DNA of 64,000 nt from Jannaschia sp. CCS1. GTDB taxonomy: Bacteria > Pseudomonadota > Alphaproteobacteria > Rhodobacterales > Rhodobacteraceae. Location of the stretch: NCBI RefSeq assembly GCF_000013565.1, contig NC_007802.1, positions 4,253,978 to 4,317,977 on the forward strand, given 5' to 3'. The notes under the pieces are model-generated. The model worked only from the letters and a program-made list of their open reading frames with translations. It did not search any database and was not told the DNA's origin. The first letter of the stretch is position 1. Every line of letters begins with the position of its first letter. This document shows, one piece after another, positions 36,702 through 46,042 of this stretch. A program made the position numbers and the translations under genes.

Positions 36702-37208
36702 ATGTCAGAAGACGCAAACATCGAAGAACCTAAGAAGAAGAAGGGCTTACTCGTGCCACTTCTCCTGGGTGTGATTCTTGCCGCTGCCGGCGGCGGTGGT
36801 GGCTTCTGGGCCGTGACACAGGGCCCCCTTGCGCCCGAAAGCACGATGGAGACGCCCGTAGAAACCGCGGCAGAGCACGATGACGATGCCACCCACATGG
36901 ATGCGGTCGACGTCGCCTTCCTAGAGCTGGAAACGCTGGTGATCACATTGGGCGCCGAAGAATCGAATCGGAACCTGATCTTCTCCGCATCTCTGGAGAT
37001 CGCCCCGCAATATCTGGATGAAGTGACTCAGCTCTCGCCAAGGGTTCTCGACGTCCTCAACTCCTATTTGCGCGTGATCGCCATCTCCGAGCTGAGCGAA
37101 CCGACAAGCCTCGCACGTCTTCGGTCCCAAATGCTGCGCCGCATCCAGGTGGTGACCGGCACTGGCCGAGTTCAAAACCTCCTCGTCACACAATTTCTGG
37201 TGAACTGA
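36702..37208 (+). CDS. fliL: flagellar basal body protein FliL
   Basis: A 168-residue protein: a short cytoplasmic stretch with PKKKKG, one membrane helix (LLVPLLLGVILAAAGGGGGFWAV), and a periplasmic domain (AFLELETLVITLGA, SASLEIAPQYLDEV, QNLLVTQFLVN). FliL forms a ring that helps stators in the motor. It leads the operon that also makes MotE and MotA, so a stator role fits. A second FliL-like gene is at 46043-46558. Confidence 0.88.
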   Translation: MSEDANIEEPKKKKGLLVPLLLGVILAAAGGGGGFWAVTQGPLAPESTMETPVETAAEHDDDATHMDAVDVAFLELETLVITLGAEESNRNLIFSASLEIAPQYLDEVTQLSPRVLDVLNSYLRVIAISELSEPTSLARLRSQMLRRIQVVTGTGRVQNLLVTQFLVN

Positions 37209-37724
37209 ATGACTCTTCTCATGACCTACGGTGCTGACATCCTGATCATCTTCGCGAGCCTTGGAGCGATGACTTACTGCATGGTTCTTTCTCGACGCCT
37301 GTCGCGCCTGAGCAGCTTCGACAAGGGCCTCGGTGGCGCAATTGCCGTGATGTCCAGCCAGGTTGACGAAATGAAGGCTGCCCTGAAGGAAGCCAAATCC
37401 GGCTCTGATGGCGCAGGTACCGAACTTGGCGATCTTGTGCACCAAGCCAGGGAAATTTCGTCAGAGTTGGAAATGATGATCGCCGCCTGCCATGACTTCG
37501 CGGAAGAAGCGATTTCAGTCCAGGTTTCGCGACCCGGCCCACAAGAAGACGACGTGGAACTGGATCGATCCAGCACAACCATTGACGAGCCGAATAGCAA
37601 AGACGATCAGGCGTCAGATACAAGCGTCACACCGATGTTTGGCTCCAGACGTGCCGCCGCTAAACGGGAAGCCGCACAATCGACCGCTCCCCTATTCGCA
37701 CGGCACAGATCGGCATTGGGCTAA
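37209..37724 (+). CDS. unknown membrane-anchored protein of the motor operon
   Basis: A 171-residue protein whose start abuts the fliL stop. One membrane helix (residues 4-24, TYGADILIIFASLGAMTYCMVLS) is followed by a coiled-coil region (about 35-100) and a polar tail ending in GSRRAAAKREA. I do not recognise it by name. Its place between fliL and the motE-like gene suggests a part of the stator or its regulation. A DUF6468-type flagellar protein is one possibility but unverified. Confidence 0.6.
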   Translation: MTLLMTYGADILIIFASLGAMTYCMVLSRRLSRLSSFDKGLGGAIAVMSSQVDEMKAALKEAKSGSDGAGTELGDLVHQAREISSELEMMIAACHDFAEEAISVQVSRPGPQEDDVELDRSSTTIDEPNSKDDQASDTSVTPMFGSRRAAAKREAAQSTAPLFARHRSALG

Positions 37725-37727
37725 GAC

Positions 37728-38345
37728 ATGGCGACCTCTCGAAAAACACGCCGCTTAAAGCGTAACGGCCTTCTCATGTCCTTGGGCCTGATCTTCGCGG
37801 TTTCCGTCGTGTGGCGGGTCAGCACGCTGGATGTGCCATTGGTTTCAACCGCGCAGGCATCGGACCCTCAACCCATGCAATCCATCGTTGGGCCAACTGC
37901 CCCAATCCGCGCCGCCCTTGATGAAGTGACAGCACTTCGAGACAGGCTGGCCGCCAGGGAAGCCACCATCGCGGACCGAGAGCGCGCGGTTGAGGCCGCG
38001 CAACTCTTGGTCGAAGAGCGGTTGGCTGTGCTGGAAGCGGCGGAACAACGGCTTGAAGGTCTCATTCAGACGTCTGACACGGCGGCGGAAGCGGACATCA
38101 CACGGCTGACCGAAGTCTATCAAACGATGGAAGCCGATCAAACCGCGGCTCTGTTCGCGCAGATGGATCCAAACTTTGCCGCAGGCTTTCTGACCCGTAT
38201 GACGCCGGCCGCCAGCGGCGCGATTATGGCAGAACTCGATCCTGTTGCGGCTTACGCAATCTCGGTCGTCATAGCCACGCGCAATGCGGCGGCCCCAACG
38301 CTTGAGCCCCCGCCACCAGATCCTGATCCGGATACCGAATCTTAA
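37728..38345 (+). CDS. motE: MotE-like stator chaperone (MgtE-N-like domain)
   Basis: A 205-residue protein with an uncleaved signal anchor at 12-35 (GLLMSLGLIFAVSVVWRV), a coiled coil at about 60-120, and a C-terminal region (LTEVYQTMEADQTAALFAQMDPNFAAGFLTRM) like the MgtE intracellular N domain used by MotE, the periplasmic chaperone of MotC in rhizobia. Similar proteins accompany motA in many alphaproteobacteria. It is followed by motA after 41 bases. Confidence 0.7.
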   Translation: MATSRKTRRLKRNGLLMSLGLIFAVSVVWRVSTLDVPLVSTAQASDPQPMQSIVGPTAPIRAALDEVTALRDRLAAREATIADRERAVEAAQLLVEERLAVLEAAEQRLEGLIQTSDTAAEADITRLTEVYQTMEADQTAALFAQMDPNFAAGFLTRMTPAASGAIMAELDPVAAYAISVVIATRNAAAPTLEPPPPDPDPDTES

Positions 38346-38386
38346 GCCTTAGATGGCAAGCCGATAACAGCGCAGGAGAACCCGCA

Positions 38387-39253
38387 ATGCTTGGAATAGT
38401 TGGAATTGCCGTCGTCTTGGTCATGGTCTTTGGCGGCTATGCGTTGGCCGGGGGTAAGTTCGGCATCATCCTAAAGGCACTGCCCTTTGAGTCGATGATG
38501 ATCATGGGCGCCGCTTTGGGGGCCTTTTTGATTTCAAATGACAAAGGCTCCATCAAAGCAACCATCAGCGCGCTTATTAAGGTGTTCAAGGGACCCACAT
38601 GGAAAGACTCGGACTACCGAGATTTACTATGTCTGCTGTACGAATTGATCCGACTTCAACGACAGAACGCAGTCGCCGTCGAAGAGCACATTGAGAACCC
38701 CGAGGGGTCGGAGATCTTTGGTCGGTATCCAAAAATTTTGAAAGATCACGAAGCGGTTGAGCTGATCTGCGACACGATGCGTTCGGCTGCGATGAACTAC
38801 AACGACCCGCACCAGGTCGAGGAAGTTCTGGACAAACGTCTTGAGCAGAACGTCCACCACCAAATGCACGGCAGCCACGCCATGCAGACCGTGGCTGACG
38901 GCCTGCCCGCACTTGGTATCGTTGCCGCCGTGTTGGGTGTGATCAAGACAATGGCCTCAATCGACCAACCGCCCGAGGTTTTGGGCGGTCTCATTGGCGG
39001 TGCCTTGGTGGGGACGTTTCTTGGCGTCTTTCTCGCTTATGGCTTCGTTGGGCCGTTTGCCGCGAAAATGAAGACGGCGATCGAGGAAGATCATCAATTC
39101 TATCTGATGATCCGTGAGGTGTTGATCGCCAATCTCCACAGCCATGCGACTAATATCTGTATTGAGGTCGGACGCCAAAACGCACCGCATCATGTCCGTC
39201 CAGATTTTAACGACCTTGAGGAGGCACTGCGCGGCCTCAAGCAAGCAGCATGA
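38387..39253 (+). CDS. motA: flagellar stator protein MotA
   Basis: A 288-residue inner-membrane protein with four helices. The first (GIVGIAVVLVMVFGGYALAGG) and the pair around ADGLPALGIVAAVLGVIKTM and GALVGTFLGVFLAYGFVGP are conserved; the latter contain the Pro and Ala that form the proton path with MotB Asp33. The cytoplasmic loop holds charged residues for FliG contact. AGGAGA lies before the start. Its gene overlaps the next by ATGA. Confidence 0.95.
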   Translation: MLGIVGIAVVLVMVFGGYALAGGKFGIILKALPFESMMIMGAALGAFLISNDKGSIKATISALIKVFKGPTWKDSDYRDLLCLLYELIRLQRQNAVAVEEHIENPEGSEIFGRYPKILKDHEAVELICDTMRSAAMNYNDPHQVEEVLDKRLEQNVHHQMHGSHAMQTVADGLPALGIVAAVLGVIKTMASIDQPPEVLGGLIGGALVGTFLGVFLAYGFVGPFAAKMKTAIEEDHQFYLMIREVLIANLHSHATNICIEVGRQNAPHHVRPDFNDLEEALRGLKQAA

Positions 39254-41421
39254 AGGTGGCGTTTCGGACTTTCGGGCTCATCATGGGTTTCACACTTATG
39301 TGCGGGCTCTCACTTCATGCACAGACAATCCCTGTCCAATCCGGCGACCACCCGAACTTCACACGTCTAGTGCTGCCGATTGGAGCAGATCGCGAGTGGG
39401 ATCTTGACCAATCATCCGGCGACCAATGGAACCTGACTATCACGCCCGCCGTGGACGGGTTTGACACCTCACGGATGTTCGAATTGATCCAGCGCGATCG
39501 CCTGTTGAATGTTGTGGCTACGCAGGCCCTGTCACTCGATCTCGCCTGCACATGTGACGTCACAAGCTTCCGCTACGACACCCGTTTCCTTGTGATCGAT
39601 ATCACAGATCCTGATCCCAATGCCCCCCTGCCGGAGGTGCAAGTCACAGACGCAGAGGTGGAAGCGGCCGAACGTACCGCTGCGGCAGAAGCCTTGCCCG
39701 ACCTTGCGAACCTGCTGCGAGCCCCGGACGACTTGCCCCGCATAGACCCACGAGCGGCCCCTGTAATTGCCGAAACGCCAATCGAGACACCCGACCCCGT
39801 GGCACCCAATCCACGACTGGCAGAAGCAGCTCAGATCATGGCAGAACAGCTCGCCCGCGCCGCGGCTGCGGGCCTCCTCGACATTGCTGTGGATGAATCA
39901 ATGACCTCCGCTGATCCGTCAGAAAGCACGGCACCCGATCCGAACTCGGCTACCGAGCCCACCGCCGTCGTTGATACCGATCCGACGGGCACGGCAACTC
40001 CAACTCTACCGATCCAGCCCACGGTGCCACCGGCTGAGGCTCTGCCTATCCGGGCGGAGACGGCCTTTGATGCGATTCTTCCCGCAGGTGAGTCAATTGG
40101 CGAGACGCCGCTTGAAACATCATGTCTGAATGTACCGTTCACTGTCGCCGAATGGACAGACGGTGAAGACATCTACCACAGCCTCGGCGCACTCAGGCTG
40201 GCTCTGTATGATGAACGCGACATGCTGCGTCCGGACGCCGCGATCGAGCTAGCTCAGCACTACATCTACTATGGCTTCGGGTCAGAGGCTGCTTACTGGC
40301 TTGACCAAGTCGACGCAGCACCTGTCGCGCTTCGAGACATTGCGGCGCTCATTGATGGCAATGACACCGTGCAATTTCTCCCCGTCCATTCGACCGAGGA
40401 TTGCTCTGAGGGTGAGCTTCTCTGGCGATACCTGGGCGGGGCTGTGCAAGGGCCGATGACTGTCGACGATACGGCCGCGATTCAGCGGGCCTATGACACC
40501 CTCCCCCCCAACCTGCGCGATCACATGGGGCCACGCCTCGCGGTGCAGCTTTCCGAAGATGGATACTCCGGCACGGCGCGCAACATACGCGACATTCTCC
40601 ATCGTGGTGGACGTATCGACGCCGATGCTCTGCGCATTCTGGATCTGGACCTGGGCGTTCCCATGGAATTGACACCAGAACAAACACGGCAGGAGCTGGA
40701 CCGCGCGCTTCGGGACAGCGAGGACCCGGCGGATGTCCTCGCCAATGCATTGGCCTTTGACCGGCGCAACGGCATTCTCCCAACGCCATCTCGGCTGACA
40801 ACTGCGGACGCATTGATGCGCGAAATCGGGTCGGGGCAAGCAACTGACGACCTGTGGCGAGAAACATTACTAGCTCATGCAGCACTGGGACAAATTGACG
40901 AGGCGTTGAGTCGCCTAGGCGACCCGTCGCGAGCTGACGCCACGCGGGCTGAAGCCCTGACCGATTTAATTTCGGAACGTGTCAGTGTCGGCGACACGGC
41001 GTCGCTGGTCATCCTCGCGCATATCCACGGACGCAATTGGCGCCCAGAAGGCTCTGCCGCAGGCCGTGTGCAGGTTCGTGCTATTGCGGCGTTGCGCCAA
41101 GAAGGTCTGTTTGAGGCTGCGCAAATTTTTCGTGATGTACGGCTCCCGCTAATTCTGCCCGCACCGGATGGACCGTCGGAGGAGCCGGTGGATGAGGCCG
41201 TATCGGCTTGGCAAGACGGTGACTGGCAACGACTGGCGACTGCAGGCACCGGTGCTCATTCCGATGTTGCAGAGCGGCTCGCCACGTTGGGCAACGACGT
41301 CCAAATCACGCCTTCGGTAAGCGGTCCGCCGGACCTGAACTCACTCACTGAAACGCTTCAAGACAGCCGCGCGTTGCGCAGCACCATCACGCAATTATTG
41401 GCCCAACCCGCGCTTCCTTAA
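39250..41421 (+). CDS. large exported protein of unknown function coupled to motA
   Basis: A 723-residue protein with a signal peptide (GLIMGFTLMCGLSLHAQ). Residues 30-125 form a compact all-beta region with a CTCDV motif, residues 130-270 are Pro/Thr/Ala-rich and probably unfolded, and 290-720 are helical, resembling repeats of a TPR-like solenoid. The start overlaps the motA stop, so it is made with the stator and placed in the periplasm. It could play the part of MotC or a T-ring-like adaptor, but I see no sequence match to either. Confidence 0.65.
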   Translation: MKVAFRTFGLIMGFTLMCGLSLHAQTIPVQSGDHPNFTRLVLPIGADREWDLDQSSGDQWNLTITPAVDGFDTSRMFELIQRDRLLNVVATQALSLDLACTCDVTSFRYDTRFLVIDITDPDPNAPLPEVQVTDAEVEAAERTAAAEALPDLANLLRAPDDLPRIDPRAAPVIAETPIETPDPVAPNPRLAEAAQIMAEQLARAAAAGLLDIAVDESMTSADPSESTAPDPNSATEPTAVVDTDPTGTATPTLPIQPTVPPAEALPIRAETAFDAILPAGESIGETPLETSCLNVPFTVAEWTDGEDIYHSLGALRLALYDERDMLRPDAAIELAQHYIYYGFGSEAAYWLDQVDAAPVALRDIAALIDGNDTVQFLPVHSTEDCSEGELLWRYLGGAVQGPMTVDDTAAIQRAYDTLPPNLRDHMGPRLAVQLSEDGYSGTARNIRDILHRGGRIDADALRILDLDLGVPMELTPEQTRQELDRALRDSEDPADVLANALAFDRRNGILPTPSRLTTADALMREIGSGQATDDLWRETLLAHAALGQIDEALSRLGDPSRADATRAEALTDLISERVSVGDTASLVILAHIHGRNWRPEGSAAGRVQVRAIAALRQEGLFEAAQIFRDVRLPLILPAPDGPSEEPVDEAVSAWQDGDWQRLATAGTGAHSDVAERLATLGNDVQITPSVSGPPDLNSLTETLQDSRALRSTITQLLAQPALP

Positions 41422-41720
41422 ACGACTAACATGATCGGACTCTGCAGAATGCGACGCCGAGATACTTCAGCTACCAGCCGACCTGTCCGGCCATCGTTCT
41501 CGTGGTGTCGGACACGCCGCTATGCCCTCTCAAACGGCATTGCTGCGCACCCCGTATGCTTTCCAAATTACTTGACTGGCCTCATTGGCAGACAGGCACG
41601 GGTCCAATGTGATTATGACGGTCCATCGGGTTCCGAGCATTCATACCAGACGTCAGACTGCCGCCCCGCTCCCTGCGCGACGGGCCCAATCACCACACCT
41701 GTATCAATCGGAGCTTCATC
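41422..41720. other. 299-base non-coding gap before flhA
   Basis: Neighbouring genes here overlap or lie a few bases apart, so the gap stands out. No convincing gene, hairpin-plus-T terminator or CtrA box was seen; the open frames in it give Cys- and Arg-rich translations unlike protein. GGAG at 41710-41713 is the flhA ribosome site. A promoter for flhA-fliR-flhB is the simplest purpose. Confidence 0.5.
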
Positions 41721-43802
41721 ATGATCTCCGCGAAAGCTCTGTTCCAGCCGACGATCCTGTTCGCCTTGGCGTTGATGGCTGTCATCATCATGATGATCCT
41801 GCCGGTGCCCTCGTTCATACTCGATATTGGCCTGGCCGCCTCATTTGGCTTGGCCATCTTGATCTTCACCGTCACACTTTTTATCGAGCGTCCCTTAGAT
41901 TTCTCTGCATTTCCGACTGTTCTGCTCGCGTCCTTGATGTTGCGTCTGTCGCTGAATGTGTCGTCTACAAAACTGATAATCGGTCAAGGCCATACTGGCA
42001 CTGACGCCGCAGGCAGTGTGATCGAAGGCTTCGCGATGTTCGTGATCGACGGCTCGGTCGTCATGGGTCTCGTCATTTTCTGCGTTCTTTTGATCGTTAA
42101 CTTTATCGTCATCAACAAAGGCGCCGCTCGTATGGCGGAGGTCGGGGCTCGTTTCGCCTTGGACGGGATGCCTGGCAAACAGCTCGCAATCGACAGCGAT
42201 ATGGCGGCGGGCGCCATCGATCACGAGGAAGCCAAAACCCGGAGAGAGCGAGAGCAAGCAGAAACGACTTTCTTTGGATCGCTCGACGGTGCGTCGAAAT
42301 TTGTGAAAGGGGACGCAATCGCCGGTCTTCTGATCACCATGCTGAACCTTGTCGTCGGCCTGATCATCGGCACGACGATGCACGGAATGCCGATTGGGCA
42401 AGCCTTTGAAACGTATTCAATTTTAACGATCGGGGATGGCCTCGTCAGTCAGATACCGTCGGTCATTATCGCCATTGCATCCGCCCTTCTTCTGGCGCGG
42501 GGCGGGGCCAGTGGCGCGACCGATACCGCGCTTTTCGCACAGCTTGGCAAGCACCCGTCTGCCTTGATCGCCGTATCCCTTCTCATGGCGATCTTCGCGC
42601 TGGTCCCCGGCCTTCCTGCCGCACCTTTCCTTCTAGGAGCCGCCGCCTTGGGCTTTGCCGCCTGGCGACGCATGAAGACGCTGGACGAGCAAGCAGAGCC
42701 GGAGGACGCGTCAAGTCCTGAAGCGCTGGAAGCCCCCAAAGAAACGAGCGGGGACTTGCTGGATGTGGATGATATCCATGTCGAATTCTCACCAGACCTC
42801 GTCAGTTTGGCGTTGGATCCCGCAACCGGCCTAGACGCTCGGATCAAGAACATGCGCGAACATGTGGCGCGATCTTTCGGCGTTCTCCTTCCGGAAATGC
42901 GCCTCACAGATCGCGGGGATTTGCCACCCGGGACCTATTCCATAAGGCTTTTGGGCGTGGAGCATGCAACGGCACAACTCAACCCCGCCCGGGTATTGAT
43001 GCTGACGCAAGATGGTGCCGTTGACTTGCCAGACGGGGAAGAGACCTCTGAACCCGTCTACGGCGCGCCTGCTCGATGGATCGACCCCAGAGATCGTGAG
43101 CGCGCCGGGCTTGCGGGCATGACGGTCGTCACACCGTCGGAGGTTTTGGCGACGCATCTTTTAGAAGTTCTCAAGCGTAACCTGTCCCGGTTGATGACGT
43201 TCAAAACGCTTCAACGACAGTTGGACGCCTTTATCGCTCTGAGCGATGGCGCGCGATCTGAAGAGAACCGCCGGCTCCTCAATGAACTTGTTCCCGACAA
43301 GGTGCCCTTGGATCTGCTTCATGCCATCCTTCGCCTGCTGCTGGCCGAACAGGTCTCCATCCGCAATCTTCCATTGATCCTGGAGGCCATTGCTGAATCG
43401 CGAGGTACAACCACTCAGCCGGAGATGATTTGCGAACATGTACGCCAGCGTCTCGGGTTCCAACTGATCGCCGACATGAAGCGCAGTGATGGAACGTTAC
43501 CGCTCATCCAATTGGCAAGTGAGTGGGAGGACGTGTTCCTGCGGTTTCAAATTGGCGGCGACGGTGGCCTGCCAGAGATCGCGCTGCCACCGGATGAGTT
43601 CAACGCGCTTGCCAAATCAGTCAGTGAGAAAGTCGCAACCGCCAGCGAGAAGGGCACATTTCCTGCCATCGTGACCTCGTCCCTAAGGCGGCGTTTCCTC
43701 CGCACCGTCCTGTCCGCCCGAGGTATCCCCAACCCAGTATTTTCATTTGAAGAAATCGGGCTAGAGGCAAAGCCAGCACTTGTCGGACTGGCCGCTCCAT
43801 GA
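41721..43802 (+). CDS. flhA: flagellar export protein FlhA
   Basis: A 693-residue protein: eight or so membrane helices in the first 320 residues (MILPVPSFILDIGLAASFGLA, MLRLSLNVSSTKLIIGQGH), with the FHIPEP-type region between them (GFAMFVIDGSVVMGLVIF and MPGKQLAIDSDMAAGAID), then a cytosolic domain that docks chaperone-cargo complexes. It forms the nine-member export ring and carries the proton-driven step. It overlaps fliR by four bases. Confidence 0.97.
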   Translation: MISAKALFQPTILFALALMAVIIMMILPVPSFILDIGLAASFGLAILIFTVTLFIERPLDFSAFPTVLLASLMLRLSLNVSSTKLIIGQGHTGTDAAGSVIEGFAMFVIDGSVVMGLVIFCVLLIVNFIVINKGAARMAEVGARFALDGMPGKQLAIDSDMAAGAIDHEEAKTRREREQAETTFFGSLDGASKFVKGDAIAGLLITMLNLVVGLIIGTTMHGMPIGQAFETYSILTIGDGLVSQIPSVIIAIASALLLARGGASGATDTALFAQLGKHPSALIAVSLLMAIFALVPGLPAAPFLLGAAALGFAAWRRMKTLDEQAEPEDASSPEALEAPKETSGDLLDVDDIHVEFSPDLVSLALDPATGLDARIKNMREHVARSFGVLLPEMRLTDRGDLPPGTYSIRLLGVEHATAQLNPARVLMLTQDGAVDLPDGEETSEPVYGAPARWIDPRDRERAGLAGMTVVTPSEVLATHLLEVLKRNLSRLMTFKTLQRQLDAFIALSDGARSEENRRLLNELVPDKVPLDLLHAILRLLLAEQVSIRNLPLILEAIAESRGTTTQPEMICEHVRQRLGFQLIADMKRSDGTLPLIQLASEWEDVFLRFQIGGDGGLPEIALPPDEFNALAKSVSEKVATASEKGTFPAIVTSSLRRRFLRTVLSARGIPNPVFSFEEIGLEAKPALVGLAAP

Positions 43803-44569
43803 TCGACCTGTTGGCCCAGCTTCTTGATCTTTCGGAGATCTGGCTTGCAACTGGTATCGCTGTTTTTCTACGGGTCGGTGCCTGTTTTCTTGTGCTTCCG
43901 GGCCTCGGAGAGCAGATGATCCCCGTCCGCGTTCGACTGGGTGCGGCACTCGCATTTACCGTCTTCCTGACGCCCGCTATGCAGCCGGTGCTTTCTGTGA
44001 GCGCCGTCATTCCCCCTCTTACAGCATTCTTTTCAGAAGCAATTGCAGGCCTGATCATCGGTATGGCGCTGCGATATTTGGTCCATGCCTTGCAGGTCGC
44101 GGGGACCATCGCGGCGCAATCCACATCTCTCAGCCAGATCCTAGGGGGCGCCACACCGGATCCTCTGCCAGCCATGGGCGCCATCCTAATGCTAGGCGGG
44201 CTTACCTTAGCAGTCATTTCCGGCCTTCACGTCCACCTGGTCCAAACATTCCTCCACTCCTACGACGTCCTGCCGTTCGGAAACCTTCCCGGGCCACGCG
44301 ACCTTGCGGGTTGGAGTGTGGACCAGGTCAGCGCGAGTTTTTCGCTCGCTGTGTCTCTCGCCGCGCCGTTTTTGGTTGCATCACTTCTCTACAATGTCGC
44401 CCTAGGCGTGATTAATAAAGCGATGCCACAACTGATGGTCGCATTCGTTGGCGCGCCTGCCATCACGTGGGGTGGGCTGTTTCTCTTGCTGATAACAACG
44501 CCCTTCATCCTTCCCGTCTGGCTACATGCTTTTGAGGGAGCTCTCGCCTCTCCACTTGGGGGGCGATAA
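43799..44569 (+). CDS. fliR: flagellar export gate protein FliR
   Basis: A 256-residue membrane protein with six or so helices. RVGACFLVLPGLGEQMIPVRVRLG, the EAIAGLIIGMALRY segment and NKAMPQLMVAFVGAPA match the family. It caps the FliP-FliQ spiral in the export gate. Its stop shares a base with the flhB start. Confidence 0.93.
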   Translation: MIDLLAQLLDLSEIWLATGIAVFLRVGACFLVLPGLGEQMIPVRVRLGAALAFTVFLTPAMQPVLSVSAVIPPLTAFFSEAIAGLIIGMALRYLVHALQVAGTIAAQSTSLSQILGGATPDPLPAMGAILMLGGLTLAVISGLHVHLVQTFLHSYDVLPFGNLPGPRDLAGWSVDQVSASFSLAVSLAAPFLVASLLYNVALGVINKAMPQLMVAFVGAPAITWGGLFLLLITTPFILPVWLHAFEGALASPLGGR

Positions 44570-45657
44570 TGAGCGACGACGACACAAGCCCTGGTGACAA
44601 GCCGTTTGACGCGACACCCAAGAAGCTTGAGGACGCGCGCAAGAAGGGTGAAATCGTCCGATCGCAAGATCTCAACACAGCCGTTATGTATGCCGGGTTT
44701 TTGCTGTCTGGCGCGATTCTAGCTCCTTGGCTGGTGCAAAACCTGGGGCAACTGACCCAAACCACACTTGGCCAAGCAGAGGTGATAGCCCCCCTCATGC
44801 TAGGACCGGGCGGCGATGGGCCCGCAATCGGGCTTCTATCCGGATCTCTTATTGCGTCAGCAGCAATCGTCCTGGTCCCTGCAGGGCTCTTGCTGATCTC
44901 GCTTCTCGCCCAACGTGCATTGCTCTTCACGCCTTCGAAATTGATGCCGAAGCTCAACCGGTTGTCACCCATCAGCAATGCAAAACAGAAATACGGATCG
45001 CAGGGATTGTTCCAATTCGCCAAATCAGCCGTGAAACTTGCGCTCGTTTCGATCTTCTTGGCAATTTATCTGTGGGCTCGAGCGGAGACTATCCTCGCCT
45101 CGCTATACGGCACGGCGGGGCAGTTGTTGGAGCTTTTGGGCCGCTTGTCGCTGGATTTTCTGATGGTCGTCGCAGGCATGACCGGCATTATCGGTATCAT
45201 CGACTGGTTCTGGGAATGGAGCCAGCTTCAGCTGCGCAATCGCATGACCCGGCAAGAAGTCATGGATGAGTCCAAATCCGCGGAGGGCGATCCTCACATC
45301 AAGCAGCAGCGGCGCGCGCGCGGCCAAGGTATCGCGATGAACCAAATGCTTGGAGATGTGCCAAACGCTGATGTGGTGGTTGTGAACCCGACCCACTACG
45401 CGGTTGCCTTGAAGTGGGATCGCGCAGGCGGAGGAGTCCCAATTTGCGTGGCCAAAGGCGTCGATGACGTCGCTCGCCGCATTCGTGAAGCTGCATCTGA
45501 GGCCGCCGTTCCGATTTTTTCGGATCCGCCGACAGCCCGGGCACTTCATGCAAGCATAGAAGTTGGGGCGGCCATTCAGCCGGATCAATACCGCGCCGTT
45601 GCGGCCGCCATTCGCTTTGCGGATCTGATGCGTTCCAAAGCGGTCGCCCGGGCATGA
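44569..45657 (+). CDS. flhB: flagellar export switch protein FlhB
   Basis: A 362-residue protein: four membrane helices and a cytosolic domain with the self-cleaving NPTH motif (VVVNPTHYAVALKWD), which changes export from hook to filament subunits once FliK has measured the hook. The N-terminal KPFDATPKKLEDARKKGE is also conserved. It overlaps the next gene by ATGA. Confidence 0.97.
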   Translation: MSDDDTSPGDKPFDATPKKLEDARKKGEIVRSQDLNTAVMYAGFLLSGAILAPWLVQNLGQLTQTTLGQAEVIAPLMLGPGGDGPAIGLLSGSLIASAAIVLVPAGLLLISLLAQRALLFTPSKLMPKLNRLSPISNAKQKYGSQGLFQFAKSAVKLALVSIFLAIYLWARAETILASLYGTAGQLLELLGRLSLDFLMVVAGMTGIIGIIDWFWEWSQLQLRNRMTRQEVMDESKSAEGDPHIKQQRRARGQGIAMNQMLGDVPNADVVVVNPTHYAVALKWDRAGGGVPICVAKGVDDVARRIREAASEAAVPIFSDPPTARALHASIEVGAAIQPDQYRAVAAAIRFADLMRSKAVARA

Positions 45658-46031
45658 TGGAAGAAGACAAGCGGCTTAAACGCCTGCGTCAGATTTCAGG
45701 CGTCCTGGCGGACCAAGCCTTGCGCCCCGTCGTGCAGGCGACTGCTGAAATTCACCGCATCGAAGCCCGTATCGCCGAAATCGCCGGTCATCGCGCGAAA
45801 CTGACAAGCAGCACCAGCGATCCGTCAATCGCAGGCACGATGCTCAACCAGGCCGAGCGGTTGCGGGTAAAACAAGCGGCCGCGCTGTCTGAGTTGGCAA
45901 CAGCCCATGTAGCGCTCGACAAAGCGCGCCGCGCCGCCGCGAAGGCCGTTGGTCGAGACAGCGCCCTAAGCGCCATCGCGGACAAAAAAAAGGCGGCCGC
46001 CCAACTGAAGGCGCGCCGCCAGAGCTCGTAG
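45654..46031 (+). CDS. small coiled-coil protein, possibly FliJ-like
   Basis: A 125-residue, highly charged, all-helical protein (KRLKRLRQISGVLADQALRP, ELATAHVALDKARRAAAKA). It shows no firm family match. FliJ, the stalk of the FliI ATPase, is a short coiled coil of this size, and no other fliJ candidate is present in the island; the ATGA coupling to flhB supports an export role. The C-terminus ends in a Lys/Arg-rich tail. Confidence 0.5.
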   Translation: MMEEDKRLKRLRQISGVLADQALRPVVQATAEIHRIEARIAEIAGHRAKLTSSTSDPSIAGTMLNQAERLRVKQAAALSELATAHVALDKARRAAAKAVGRDSALSAIADKKKAAAQLKARRQSS

Positions 46032-46042
46032 TGAAGAAACCG

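Noticed and set aside
41431..41724. A 97-codon gene between the motA operon and flhA
   Set aside because: The translation is Cys- and Arg-rich with no pattern of secondary structure and no ribosome site before its ATG.
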